DNA of 46,664 nt from an uncultured Muribaculaceae bacterium (GCA_910577585.1 CAJTNN010000003.1:1-46664); one strand, 5' to 3'. Positions 14,435 through 23,888 are shown, counted from the first letter of the stretch. Numbers and translations are program-made. Notes: generated by a model from the sequence alone, not told the origin.

Positions 14435-17425
14435 TTAATATTTTGGCTTAGGTTTACGCCCGCGCTTTTTTGGAGGATTCTCGTGGCTGGGTTCTGCAAG
14501 CGCTGCTGAAGTATCCGCTGCATCCAAAACGGCGCCGCCGTGAAGTTCTGCGGCGTGAGGTTCTGAAGATTTTGGTGTAGCTGCGAGTTCGGCCCGAAGA
14601 AAACTTGATGTAGGTCCATTCTTTTCAGCCACCTGCTCAGGAGTACCCTCGGCCACAATGCAGCCGCCGGCTCGCCCACCCTCGGGGCCCATATCGATGA
14701 TATAGTCGGCACACTTGATGATGTCAAGATTATGCTCAATCACTACCACTGTGTTGCCCTTATCCACAAGTCGGTTGATTACACCAAGAAGAATGCGGAT
14801 GTCTTCGAAATGCAGTCCTGTTGTGGGCTCATCAAGCAGAAACAGCGTGTTGCCGGTGTCTTTCTTAGCAAGCTCAGTGGCAAGCTTTACGCGCTGGTTC
14901 TCGCCCCCGCTAAGGGTGCTTGAGGGCTGACCGAGCTTGATATATCCGAGACCTATCTCCTTGAGCACCTGAATCTTTTTAAGGATGGCGGGTACATTCT
15001 CAAAGAAGTCAACTGCCTCATTTACAGTCATTTCAAGCACGTCAGCAATCGATTTGCCCTTGAATCTGACCTCAAGCGTCTCACGATTATAGCGTTTGCC
15101 ATGACATTCTTCACAAGGCACGAGCACATCAGGCAGGAAGTTCATCTCTATAGTGCGGTAGCCATTGCCTTTGCACACTTCGCATCGCCCTCCGGCTACA
15201 TTAAATGAGAATCGGCCAGGCTTATAGCCTCTGATTTTAGACTCCGGTAATTCTACAAACAACTTGCGTATATCGGCAAATACCCCGGTGTAAGTGGCCG
15301 GATTAGACCGCGGCGAGCGTCCGAGCGGCGACTGGTCGACGGTCACTACCTTATTGATGTGCTCTATACCCCTTATCTCTTTATACGGAAGCGGGGCCTG
15401 CAGCGACCGATAGAGATGCTGGCTCAGAATAGGCTGAAGTGTGCCGTTTATGAGCGAGGATTTTCCACTACCGCTCACTCCCGTCACACATATGAATCTC
15501 CCCAGAGGCAATTTGAGGTCTACCTCCTTAAGATTATGCCCGGTGGCCCCTATGATTTCAAGGGTCTTGCCATTGCCGGGTCTATGCCGGGCCGGAAGAT
15601 TGATTGACCGCGAGCCATTCAAGTAATCTGAAGTGAGTGTATGCGCAGATTGCATCTCATGGGGAGTACCCTGAAACACTACTTCGCCCCCATGCACCCC
15701 CGCGCCCGGACCAATATCCACCACATAATCGGCTTGCATCATTATATCCTTGTCATGCTCGACGACAATGACACTGTTGCCTGCATCGCGCAGAGTCTTC
15801 AGACTTTTTATCAGGCGCTCATTATCGCGCTGATGAAGTCCTATCGAGGGCTCGTCGAGAATGTACAATACATTCACAAGCTGCGAACCTATCTGAGTGG
15901 CAAGACGTATTCTCTGACTCTCACCGCCGCTTAGGCTGCTGCTCGAACGGTTAAGCGACAGGTAATCGAGTCCTACATCAAGCAGAAACTTTATGCGCGA
16001 GCGTATCTCCTTCAACACCTCTGTCGCGATAGGACGTCGGGAAGGCTCAATCTTGTCTTCAAGACCGAGTGTCCACTCATATAAATCTGCGATATCCATT
16101 GAGGCCACATCGGCGATATTTTTCCCGTCGATGAAATAATGCAGGGATATTTTATTAAGCCTCTGGCCATGACACTCAGGGCATACGGTCTCAGAAAAAT
16201 ACTGATTACTCCACTTGTTGGCTTCAGTGCCGGCATCCTCGCTCTGCTGCATCTCGATATACTTCACGAGGCCATCATAGCCCATGTCGATTCGCGATGT
16301 CGACAGTGTGTCATTCTGAAGTGATAGCTTCACGTCAGTGCCACCGAGTATATCATTTATCGCCTCCTGAGGCAAATCCTTGATGGGCGTCTTGATATCG
16401 GCGCCATAGAGCGCGAGAATAGCCTGGATTTGCCAGAATACAAGTGAATTCTTATATTTGCCCAATGGCGCGATTCCACCATCGTAGATTGATTTATTCC
16501 GGTCAGGGAATACCTTCTCTTCATCGACAACGCTCACTCGCCCTAAACCCTTACAACGCCGGCATGAACCCTGAGGCGAATTAAACGAGAAATCATGGGG
16601 AGCCGGTTCGGGATACGACAGACCGCTCACCGGATCCATCAAGGATTGTGAATAATGCGTGATTTCTTCGGTGGCCACATCAAACACCATCATCTGCTTG
16701 TCGCCCTGTTTAAGCGCATTTTCTACCGTAGAGCGCAGACGATCCAGATCATTTCCATCTACTTTCAGACGGTCGACCACAAGCTCTACACTATGATTCT
16801 TATAGCGGTCAAGCTTCATGCCATAACTCAACTCGCGAATCTCGCCATCGACACGCACTCTCAGATAGCCCTTCTTCAGAAGGTTCTCAAACAACTCCTT
16901 GTAGTGACCTTTGCGATTCTTTACAAGTGGCGCAAGCACATATACCTTCTTACCCTCACACCGCTGCAATATCAAATCTACAATCTTATCTTTGGTATAC
17001 TTCACCATTCGCTCGCCCGAGACATAACTTATGGCCTCGCCAAGTCGGGCGTAGAGCAGACGGAAGAAGTCGTAGATTTCTGTCGTAGTACCGATTGTAG
17101 AGCGAGGGTTTTTATTGACGGTCTTCTGCTCTATGCTGATTACCGGACTAAGGCCACTGATGAAGTCTACATCAGGACGTTCCATCGAGCCAAGCATATT
17201 GCGTGCATAGGCCGAAAAGGTCTCTATATATCGGCGTTGCCCTTCGGCAAAAATTGTGTCGAAGGCCAACGACGATTTTCCACAACCACTAAGGCCCGTG
17301 ACGACACATAGTTGATTGTGGGGGAAGGTTACATTTATATTTTTAAGATTGTGCACACGCGCGCCGTAGACTTCTACAGCGTCGTGATTCATCAACTCTG
17401 ATTTAATCTCTTTATCTTTGCTCAT
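14435..17425 (-). CDS. uvrA: Excinuclease ABC subunit A UvrA
   Basis: UvrA is the damage-recognition ATPase of nucleotide excision repair. The 996-residue protein has two ABC ATPase halves: the first Walker A is GLSGCGKSS near residue 45, the second is GVSGSGKSS. Both signature motifs (LSGGESQR, LSGGENQR) and both DEP(S/T)xGL Walker B regions are present. The zinc-binding cysteines of both modules are visible (CRRC...CPEC and CEVC...CEEC). The frame opens with a TTG at 17428; the ATG at 17425 is preferred. An unusual feature is a C-terminal extension of about 50 residues beyond the usual end, finishing in the basic PKKRGRKPKPKY, which resembles an AT-hook. No SOS box is evident upstream. Confidence 0.97.
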   Translation of the reverse strand: MSKDKEIKSELMNHDAVEVYGARVHNLKNINVTFPHNQLCVVTGLSGCGKSSLAFDTIFAEGQRRYIETFSAYARNMLGSMERPDVDFISGLSPVISIEQKTVNKNPRSTIGTTTEIYDFFRLLYARLGEAISYVSGERMVKYTKDKIVDLILQRCEGKKVYVLAPLVKNRKGHYKELFENLLKKGYLRVRVDGEIRELSYGMKLDRYKNHSVELVVDRLKVDGNDLDRLRSTVENALKQGDKQMMVFDVATEEITHYSQSLMDPVSGLSYPEPAPHDFSFNSPQGSCRRCKGLGRVSVVDEEKVFPDRNKSIYDGGIAPLGKYKNSLVFWQIQAILALYGADIKTPIKDLPQEAINDILGGTDVKLSLQNDTLSTSRIDMGYDGLVKYIEMQQSEDAGTEANKWSNQYFSETVCPECHGQRLNKISLHYFIDGKNIADVASMDIADLYEWTLGLEDKIEPSRRPIATEVLKEIRSRIKFLLDVGLDYLSLNRSSSSLSGGESQRIRLATQIGSQLVNVLYILDEPSIGLHQRDNERLIKSLKTLRDAGNSVIVVEHDKDIMMQADYVVDIGPGAGVHGGEVVFQGTPHEMQSAHTLTSDYLNGSRSINLPARHRPGNGKTLEIIGATGHNLKEVDLKLPLGRFICVTGVSGSGKSSLINGTLQPILSQHLYRSLQAPLPYKEIRGIEHINKVVTVDQSPLGRSPRSNPATYTGVFADIRKLFVELPESKIRGYKPGRFSFNVAGGRCEVCKGNGYRTIEMNFLPDVLVPCEECHGKRYNRETLEVRFKGKSIADVLEMTVNEAVDFFENVPAILKKIQVLKEIGLGYIKLGQPSSTLSGGENQRVKLATELAKKDTGNTLFLLDEPTTGLHFEDIRILLGVINRLVDKGNTVVVIEHNLDIIKCADYIIDMGPEGGRAGGCIVAEGTPEQVAEKNGPTSSFLRAELAATPKSSEPHAAELHGGAVLDAADTSAALAEPSHENPPKKRGRKPKPKY

Positions 17426-17534
17426 CAAATAATATTTATGAGATGAAGTCTTAGATAGTATAAGTAAGTTTCTCTCAACAATAATGCATAAGCAGTTGCT
17501 AATTTATGAAAGATACTTATTATTCTTCGACTAC

Positions 17535-18983
17535 TTATTCTTCGTCTACCGCATTATCAACACGATTATGACGGAGAATGTTGATATCGCCACTCTTTTT
17601 ATATTTTTTGCCGTCGGCGCCCTCAGCAGTTATCACATAATAGTACACGCCGGGCTTTACCGCACGTCCTCCGCGGGTGCCGTCCCAACCCAGATTCGGA
17701 TCCGAGAAGTGGTGGATTTGCGCACCGTAACGGTCAAATATCCAGCATTCGAAATCTACAATCGAACGATAACTTACCTTCCACTCATCATTCACTCCAT
17801 CACCATCCGGAGAAAACGCATTCGGGCATAAAAGTTCCGAGGCTCCGATGGCCACAGTATATGTGTCGCCCACAGCTTCGCACGAACCATCTGAATTACT
17901 TCCGACATACCGGATGTAATACGTGCCCTCCTCCATAAAAGTGTAGTCGAGATTCTGCTCATTAAATCGATATTCGAGCTCTTCAAATTCCGGGTCTTTG
18001 CTCATCTGCCATTCATGGTGCATGACACCCTCAGTGACATATGCACGAAATTCAATCTCTGATGGAGCCGAACCGCCGAGCGATGATTCATCACCCTTTA
18101 TCTGATTGCTGCCTGGAGCTGAATCAGCTCCGTTTGAATCACTGTCGCTATCTGAATCAATATCGCCATCATCTACACGCGAAGCACGCTTGCTCTTCTT
18201 GGTCGCACTGCGGGAAAGATCACTGTAATCTGCATCAAGTTGTACGGCCTCCGTAGTCACCTGCACAGCCACCGGAGCCACCACCGGACTTTCTGCCTGC
18301 TGCTCCCAATTCCATGCCTGCATAAATCTGTCGCCCGACACATGAAAGGACGTATAACAATAAGCGGGAGGTGTGATTCTGATTCTATCGGTAAAACTCT
18401 CTATCAACACACTTGTCTCGACAGTAGAATATTCTTTCAATTCCTCATTCCACTGCTGAGTATCGTATGCGACTTTTATATCACGACTCAATACTTTCTG
18501 CTGACCATTTACAGTGAAATAATGTATCGGTTCAGCACTTCCGGCTACGCTTAATATCGTAGCCTCGCAATCGGATTCACCGTTATCCCAGACATCACTG
18601 ATTTTAAAACGATATGGCAGATAATCTACAATCCATATATAATGCCTTGCAGAGCCATCTTCGATGATATATCCATAGTTACCGGATACACCGGACACAA
18701 CCACTTGATTACTCTCATATTCTACATTTGAAATCTCTTCGGCATATCCTCCGCCAAGATTACTGTATCGGTAGATTTTCACATTGTGAGGATTCGCAGC
18801 ATTGTACAACAAATCTACGCCACTTGTGTCGTAGATAACGTAAATCTTATCAAGCCCGGTGCTCTTCTCAGGAATCTCCTCAATAACTTTAAGAGAATTA
18901 CCTCTAAATGATATGTCATCAGCATGTGCGCCTAATGCAGTCACACATAAAATAACGGAAGGTATATACTTGGAAAGAATCAT
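17535..18983 (-). CDS. Secreted protein with gliding-motility-type (T9SS type B) C-terminal domain
   Basis: The 482-residue product begins with a signal peptide (about residues 1-21). It ends in a domain of roughly 95 residues that starts LCPNAFSPDGDGVNDEW and continues WIFDRYGAQIHHF and GWDGTRGGRAVKPGVYYYVI. This is the gliding-motility-associated C-terminal domain used as a type B sorting signal by the type IX secretion system. The middle carries a low-complexity acidic stretch (a run of DSDSDS near residue 270) between two beta-rich regions. I do not recognise the N-terminal domain. It lies 109 bases upstream of uvrA on the same strand with no obvious functional link. A surface or secreted location is likely. 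Confidence 0.8.
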   Translation of the reverse strand: MILSKYIPSVILCVTALGAHADDISFRGNSLKVIEEIPEKSTGLDKIYVIYDTSGVDLLYNAANPHNVKIYRYSNLGGGYAEEISNVEYESNQVVVSGVSGNYGYIIEDGSARHYIWIVDYLPYRFKISDVWDNGESDCEATILSVAGSAEPIHYFTVNGQQKVLSRDIKVAYDTQQWNEELKEYSTVETSVLIESFTDRIRITPPAYCYTSFHVSGDRFMQAWNWEQQAESPVVAPVAVQVTTEAVQLDADYSDLSRSATKKSKRASRVDDGDIDSDSDSDSNGADSAPGSNQIKGDESSLGGSAPSEIEFRAYVTEGVMHHEWQMSKDPEFEELEYRFNEQNLDYTFMEEGTYYIRYVGSNSDGSCEAVGDTYTVAIGASELLCPNAFSPDGDGVNDEWKVSYRSIVDFECWIFDRYGAQIHHFSDPNLGWDGTRGGRAVKPGVYYYVITAEGADGKKYKKSGDINILRHNRVDNAVDEE

Positions 18984-19314
18984 AAAATCACTTACACTAT
19001 AAAGTTTGAGGATCGTATATAAGAAGTTTGAGAATAGAATATGAATGGTGTTAAAGATTCTACATGAGTCGGCAATTAGGAATTCACCATCTAACAGAAT
19101 CTTGCAACCATCTCATTATATAACGATTTAGGCTATATTGATATTGCCTAAATGCTGAAGTTAAGAATTAGGCGCACATATACTTGCGGTGGAATAGCAG
19201 TGAGGTCTGCAGCATTATAGCATACAGACCTCATAAGCTATAGTATCCCAACAAGTATTCCATGCAGCTGCGCAGGATTCCGATGCCCCCAAAAATCATG
19301 CGGCAGACGAACCA
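18984..19314. other. Intergenic region with two inverted repeats
   Basis: No gene is seen. ATTTAGGC (19126-19133) pairs with GCCTAAAT (19146-19153). A stronger hairpin pairs TGAGGTCTG (19201-19209) with CAGACCTCA (19225-19233), extended outward by ATAGC (19194-19198) with GCTAT (19237-19241). The larger one may end the XRE regulator transcript or be part of a small RNA. Confidence 0.6.
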
Positions 19315-19869
19315 TCACTTCGGAACAAAGGTTTCGAAGGTAGAATCATCATAATATATGGTGATTTGGATTACTTTTCGTGGATTTTGACGCATATTCT
19401 CTATTTGCCTTTGCAAATCCATAATTTTCAAATCAGACTCAAATATCTGGTTTTTCGCAGCATTAGCCTCTTGATTCGCATTATTTAAGGCCTCGAGATT
19501 CGAATAGATTCTTTCGCTTGAGGGCTCGTGCAGTTCTGCTGAATTTTCATTATCAAAATTTGACCCGAGAGCAGGCGACATCGCCTCTCTTCCGGCCGAG
19601 GGTCGGCCGGATATGGTGGATCCATTCCCAAGCGCAGGATTGGAGGAGACCTTCACAGGCCCTTCTCCGAAAAGTATCCACAAAACCGACAGATCCGGGA
19701 AAGCAGTATGTATCTGCTTCACCAGAGCATCGCTAATCTTCTTATTTCGTCCTGACAGCACCTGCGAGAGGGTAGGACGAGGGATGCCACACATATCTGC
19801 AAATTGCGAAGGCGTGAGGCCGTTCGTGTCAATGAAGAGTTTTAGGCGAGTGGCGAAATTTTCCTCCAT
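19315..19869 (-). CDS. XRE-family helix-turn-helix regulator with C-terminal coiled-coil
   Basis: The 184-residue protein starts with a Cro/CI-type helix-turn-helix (about residues 3-60). SQFADMCGIPRPTLSQVLSGRNKKIS is the recognition region, followed by LSVLWILFGEGP, which is common in Bacteroidota XRE proteins. A polar linker leads to a likely coiled-coil (EALNNANQEANAAKNQIFESDLKIMDLQRQIENMRQ) and a short beta-rich end. I chose the ATG at 19869; the frame continues upstream to 19932, but those residues are not domain-like. A promoter-like TACATTTG box lies 35 bases upstream. The gene borders a long AT-rich non-coding stretch. Its target is unknown, and autoregulation is suggested by repeated motifs upstream. 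Confidence 0.85.
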   Translation of the reverse strand: MEENFATRLKLFIDTNGLTPSQFADMCGIPRPTLSQVLSGRNKKISDALVKQIHTAFPDLSVLWILFGEGPVKVSSNPALGNGSTISGRPSAGREAMSPALGSNFDNENSAELHEPSSERIYSNLEALNNANQEANAAKNQIFESDLKIMDLQRQIENMRQNPRKVIQITIYYDDSTFETFVPK

Positions 19870-19903
19870 AACGGGGTAATAATTTAGGTAATGATTTAGA
19901 TTG

Positions 19904-19934
19904 CAAATGTAATAAATAAATTCCAAATTCACAA
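19904..19934 (-). promoter_or_regulatory. Probable promoter of the XRE regulator
   Basis: On the minus strand TACATTTG (19904-19911) matches the Bacteroidota -7 box, with TTG (19932-19934) 20 bases upstream as -33 element. The 9-mer ATTGCAAAT overlaps the -7 box (19900-19908) and recurs at 19974-19982, which may mark an operator. Confidence 0.5.
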
Positions 19935-20822
19935 CTCAATCAAACAAAATAAAATTTATATTTACAAATCATAATTGCAAATTCCGACGTTTATAGATTC
20001 TCATTCTCAAACACAGCGCATTAAAGTAAAAATTCAGTCATACTTCACACTAAACTAACTGATAGATCGATACATCGATAATTATCTCAATTTTACACCT
20101 TTTTATTAATCATAGGACGGAAAATATGTATTTCACTCCAAAAATATAGCCTAAACCACTCATATAGTGCAGAATAAATTAAATGTTAATATTTGTGATT
20201 TGCAAAATTCATGAATTATAATAGAATACAATTGAGAATTATGTTTCACGAATTTAGGTGTTCCACAACTCAAATAGTATGTATTTATAAATTCGAAATG
20301 TAAATATTGAAATAAACGCAAATGCAAATAACACTAATAATATACAAATTGAAATTGCTTTTGCAAACCACAGAACTCCTACAAATACCTCTGATTCAAA
20401 GATGCGAACTTTTGACCAATTTACAAAAACATCTCACTATTCCGTACGATCAAAAACTGCTAAGTAAATCATCCAACTCAGATTTCTATTCTCAAATTTC
20501 TACATTCATGACCAACTTCTCGACCAGATTACAAATTTTCGAATCTCAGAGCCTTTGGAATCTATCATTTCTACTTAACACTCTAACAATCCTTAAGTTA
20601 GGCAAGATTCACAGCTCTCCCCTATTTAACCATCCTACATTCTTTCCACCCTCTGCAACCTGCAAAATCGACAATTCTGCCTTAAATCACCTATACGGCC
20701 CCACTGCTGATTGCAGAGAGGAGCACCATCCACACTAAGAAACCAACCTGAATCGGATAAGTATCGAAATATATATAGGTCTCCCTGACTACATTGTGAT
20801 TCTTTAGCTGAATACCTTTATT

Positions 20823-20847
20823 TAACATTATGGTAAGTATAATGTTA
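20823..20847. repeat. 9-bp inverted repeat
   Basis: TAACATTAT (20823-20831) and ATAATGTTA (20839-20847) are perfect inverted copies around the spacer GGTAAGT. A related arrangement, ACATAAT...ATTATGT, occurs near 14359-14376, so it could be a protein-binding site. Confidence 0.5.
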
Positions 20848-21036
20848 TAAATGATAGTATCTGATTGTTCGTTATCTATGAGTCAATCTTATCGAAATCT
20901 TCTTTAGTTATCTCTCATTCTAAATGGCTTTTCCGATCAAACGCTATCCTCAGCCGGCAAGAGTGTCAACAAGTAATAACTTGCAACTATCGTTAACCCT
21001 ACTTCAATCTTCAGTAATACTTCTCTTTCAAGTTCC

Positions 21037-21058
21037 GCTGCCTTATTTATAAGGCAGC
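21037..21058. terminator. Perfect 9-bp hairpin in the non-coding region
   Basis: GCTGCCTTA pairs with TAAGGCAGC around a TTTA loop. It lies about 310 bases beyond the GNAT gene stop on the minus strand and could end that transcript. There is no T-run. Confidence 0.45.
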
Positions 21059-21367
21059 CCACTGTTAGCTCTTCCATACACCAATAAGTATCACAACTGA
21101 GATTACTTCCCTAAAGACTCCATTAACCGACTGCTTCACCTAATCCATCAATAACTATCAATTATCCCCAGAATATGAGATTCCAATATTTGTGAAACAT
21201 TCCTCACTTCTTCCCAAATATTCGATTCTCAGAATCACATCTTGGGCTAAATAATTTCGTGTGCTACAAAAGGAAAATTGTTACGGGACAGAGTCAATCT
21301 ACATCTCAAGGTGGTTGAAGAGCTTTCGTAAAAAGTTTAAATCAACTCATCGAATAAAATCGTTTAG

Positions 21368-22345
21368 TCAATCAAGCATGAGGCTAAAGTGGACTTCACT
21401 ACCTATAATATTTAGACCTGACTCAGCAGGATTATCTTTCAAGAATTTCACCATTCCATACTTCGACACCTCCGCCATTTTTACACATTCTACAAATTTT
21501 AGACTATCTATGAAACGACAATCATCTTCAACACTTCTACATTTTGGGAATAGCTTTATCACTTCAGAATCACTCTTTAATAAGAGAAGTATTTCATCCA
21601 ACCCATGTTTAAAATAGACGGCCTTACCACCAGATAAAAAATGCTCTTCAAATATGATTTCCCAATCTTTACGACTGTGAATAATCCGACACTCATACGC
21701 ATCTCGCTCTGCATTCATACACTTCTCAATAAGCTCATCTAATCCTATCAAACACAACTCCGAAAAGCTATTTATATATTTATATCCTACAGAATGCATG
21801 TCACAAATATCACGTAAACAATTCGAATTATCCGCTTCTTCAGTTGTCAAGAATAAGCTCTGAATACACTTCTGGAAACACTGTATATTGTCAGGATATG
21901 ACACGTACAATCTACGTAAATATGCAGAGTCGACAAACCCGAATTTTGTATAGTATCTTCGTAGATGATCATCAGCAGGAATCAAGAACAGAAAATTATA
22001 ATCTCTACTTATTGCAATGTTCTCAATATCCTTTATCATTCGCCCCATGATGCCCCTCCCCTGCATATCAACCTGCGTAGATAGACCGCATAGATATAAC
22101 CCCTTTAAATTGGCATCTAAACCGTCACCTGACCTAAATGAATATACTATGCCATGCAACACAGCTACTATCTTTGAATCTACTGTGCATACCAGACTAT
22201 TCATTGGATTAAAGTAATTATCCAATACCAAATCTACATATTCATCCGAATCACCGAAAGTAGACTTCCACATAGTTTTCATCTCATCCAGTTCTGTCAA
22301 TTCCGGGTGTCGAATTATTTCTTTATTTTCAATTATTTCATCCAT
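21368..22345 (-). CDS. GNAT family N-acetyltransferase (two-domain, Eis-like)
   Basis: The 325-residue protein has an N-terminal GNAT domain. TMWKSTFGDSDEYVDLVLDNYF is the usual first block, and the acetyl-CoA motif A is LCGLSTQVDMQGRGIMGRMI, with the QGRGIM pyrophosphate loop. FLIPADDHLRRYYTKFGFV matches the motif B region. A less conserved second domain follows, as in Eis-like acyltransferases (predicted acetyltransferases of COG4552 type). The substrate is unknown. Base composition is clearly more AT-rich than the neighbouring genes, and the gene borders the AT-rich non-coding stretch, so this island may have been acquired or may be evolving under weaker constraint. It has no operon partner. 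Confidence 0.8.
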   Translation of the reverse strand: MDEIIENKEIIRHPELTELDEMKTMWKSTFGDSDEYVDLVLDNYFNPMNSLVCTVDSKIVAVLHGIVYSFRSGDGLDANLKGLYLCGLSTQVDMQGRGIMGRMIKDIENIAISRDYNFLFLIPADDHLRRYYTKFGFVDSAYLRRLYVSYPDNIQCFQKCIQSLFLTTEEADNSNCLRDICDMHSVGYKYINSFSELCLIGLDELIEKCMNAERDAYECRIIHSRKDWEIIFEEHFLSGGKAVYFKHGLDEILLLLKSDSEVIKLFPKCRSVEDDCRFIDSLKFVECVKMAEVSKYGMVKFLKDNPAESGLNIIGSEVHFSLMLD

Positions 22346-22456
22346 ATTCCTAATGTATACTAATCCTTATACTTTAATGCGTATTTTCGAAAATATCATA
22401 CGTCATTATCGCCGAAATATTGCTGCTATTTTAGTTATTCTATTGCGTATTCTAAA

Positions 22457-22491
22457 AGGGGAGAAGTCATGAAAACCATAACTTCTCCCCT
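22457..22491 (-). terminator. Intrinsic terminator of the CoA-transferase operon
   Basis: On the minus strand AGGGGAGAAGT pairs with ACTTCTCCCCT (22481-22491 and 22457-22467), with further ATG/CAT pairing inside. It is followed by TTTT (22453-22456). It lies 20 bases past the CoA-transferase stop. Confidence 0.88.
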
Positions 22492-22511
22492 CGTATACAT
22501 CGTTAAATTTT

Positions 22512-23813
22512 TTACTTCAGACGCAGGAATGCATAACCGAATCTTTCTGCAGCTGCACGGCTCAATTCATCGCGGAATTCAGGTGCGGCTATCGATATCA
22601 TTAGCTTTGCACGCTCCGCGAGATTCTTGCCTCTGAGGTCAACGATTCCGTGCTCGGTAGCGATGTAATTGGTCTGGAAACGTGTTGTCACCACACCGGC
22701 TCCGGGCGTCAGAATAGGTTTGATTTTAGTCGCACCCTTGTTGGTAGTAGAGAGCATAGCCAGAAATGATTTTCCACCCTCACTCTGTGAGCTACCGTAG
22801 ACAAAGTCGTGTTGTCCGCCTACACTCGAAAAGATTTTTGTACCAATCGAGTCGGCACACACCTGCCCCGTAAGATCGATTTCCAGACACGAATTAATCG
22901 ACATCACTTTCGGATTCTGCGCGATTATGAAGGGATTGTTGGTCCACGCCACATCTTTAAACACTATATCTTTATTATAGTTCATATAATCATATAGCCG
23001 GCGTGAACCGAGAGCCAGAGAGGCCACAGATTTTCCGGGCATCACCATCTTCTCTGAGTTATCTATGATACCCTTTTCAAGCAGTGGCAGCACACCATCC
23101 GTCATAGCCTCCGTATGCAATCCGAGATGTTTATGATTCTCCAGTGCGCGTATCACAGCATTCGGAATTCCTCCGACACCTATCTGCAATGTTGCCCCAT
23201 CAGGAATATGCTCAGCAATGAAGTTGCCGATTCTTATCTCCTTCTCGGTCGGCACAGCTGTAGGTACTTCGATCAGAGGATCATCCACTTCCACGATGGC
23301 TGACAACTGCGATACATGTATTACCGGGTCGCCGTATGAGAATGGCATATGAGGATTGACCTGAGCTATCACTCTATCGGCGCATTCGGCTGCAGCTGTC
23401 GCAAGGTCAGCCGACACACCGAAGCTCACATATCCCTCCTCATTGGGCATGGAGCAGTTGAGCAATGCCACATCTACCCTGCACGTACCATCGCGGAACA
23501 GAGCTGGTACCTCACCCAGGAATCGCGGTATCATTGAGCCATATCCCTCGGCGATATATTGCCGCACAGCATTCGACACAAAGAATGACTCCACATTGAA
23601 GTTATCCTTAAATTCCGGCTTGCAATAAGGAGCGACACCCTTTGTCACTGCAAATGCAGAATAGAGCGTCACATCGTGCAGTTCATGGCCACGTCGAGCC
23701 AGTGCCTCCACAAGTACTTCAGGCGTCGAAGTGCTGCCCTGAATATACACATGGTCGCCCGATTCTATCAGTTTCACCGCCTCATCAGCGGTCATATAAT
23801 TTATCTTATCCAT
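22512..23813 (-). CDS. Acetyl-CoA hydrolase/CoA-transferase family protein
   Basis: This 433-residue family I CoA-transferase (4-hydroxybutyrate / acetyl-CoA:acid CoA-transferase type) moves CoA between an acyl-CoA and a free acid through a glutamyl thioester. The catalytic glutamate lies in GLHTEAMTDG (E235). The glycine-rich QIGVGGIPNAV (210-220) and the C-terminal ATEHGIVDLRGK block are intact. The frame opens at a TTG at 23822; the ATG at 23813 is preferred. It is the last gene of the iorA-iorB-aminotransferase cluster. This suggests that it releases the acid from the acyl-CoA made by the oxidoreductase, conserving the thioester as acetyl-CoA or similar. The exact acids are inference. Confidence 0.9.
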   Translation of the reverse strand: MDKINYMTADEAVKLIESGDHVYIQGSTSTPEVLVEALARRGHELHDVTLYSAFAVTKGVAPYCKPEFKDNFNVESFFVSNAVRQYIAEGYGSMIPRFLGEVPALFRDGTCRVDVALLNCSMPNEEGYVSFGVSADLATAAAECADRVIAQVNPHMPFSYGDPVIHVSQLSAIVEVDDPLIEVPTAVPTEKEIRIGNFIAEHIPDGATLQIGVGGIPNAVIRALENHKHLGLHTEAMTDGVLPLLEKGIIDNSEKMVMPGKSVASLALGSRRLYDYMNYNKDIVFKDVAWTNNPFIIAQNPKVMSINSCLEIDLTGQVCADSIGTKIFSSVGGQHDFVYGSSQSEGGKSFLAMLSTTNKGATKIKPILTPGAGVVTTRFQTNYIATEHGIVDLRGKNLAERAKLMISIAAPEFRDELSRAAAERFGYAFLRLK

Positions 23814-23831
23814 ACGTCTCAAATTTTAGAC

Positions 23832-23888
23832 AGCCCTATGGGGAGTGCGGATTATGCTTCACATTCAATCCGCACGCTCCATAGGGCT
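23832..23888. repeat. Large intercistronic inverted repeat
   Basis: A 22-base arm starting AGCCCTATGG (23832) pairs with an arm ending ATAGGGCT (23888), with two mismatches and a 13-base loop. It fills most of the gap between the aminotransferase and CoA-transferase genes. There is no T-run downstream, so it looks more like an attenuator or RNA-stabilising element than a full terminator. Confidence 0.8.

Larger units (their letters stand above)
19935..21367. other. Long AT-rich region without convincing genes
   Basis: About 1.4 kb is AT-rich and strongly skewed on the plus strand: hand counts give 15 C to 3 G in 20461-20520 and 19 C to 5 G in 20581-20640. The only long frame (20322-20738, plus strand) translates to a low-glycine, leucine/serine/threonine-rich string that looks like chance. 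The skew has the same sense as that of the neighbouring minus-strand GNAT gene, so the stretch may be decayed minus-strand coding sequence or a long untranslated RNA. It contains a 9-bp inverted repeat at 20823-20847 and a perfect hairpin at 21037-21058. Confidence 0.6.

Noticed and set aside
17426..17534. SOS (LexA-type) box before uvrA
   Set aside because: I looked for an inverted repeat of operator type in this gap and found none.
20322..20738. 138-codon plus-strand frame
   Set aside because: Composition (very few glycines; many Leu, Ser, Thr, Pro) fits chance reading of a G-poor strand. There are no domain features and no visible promoter.
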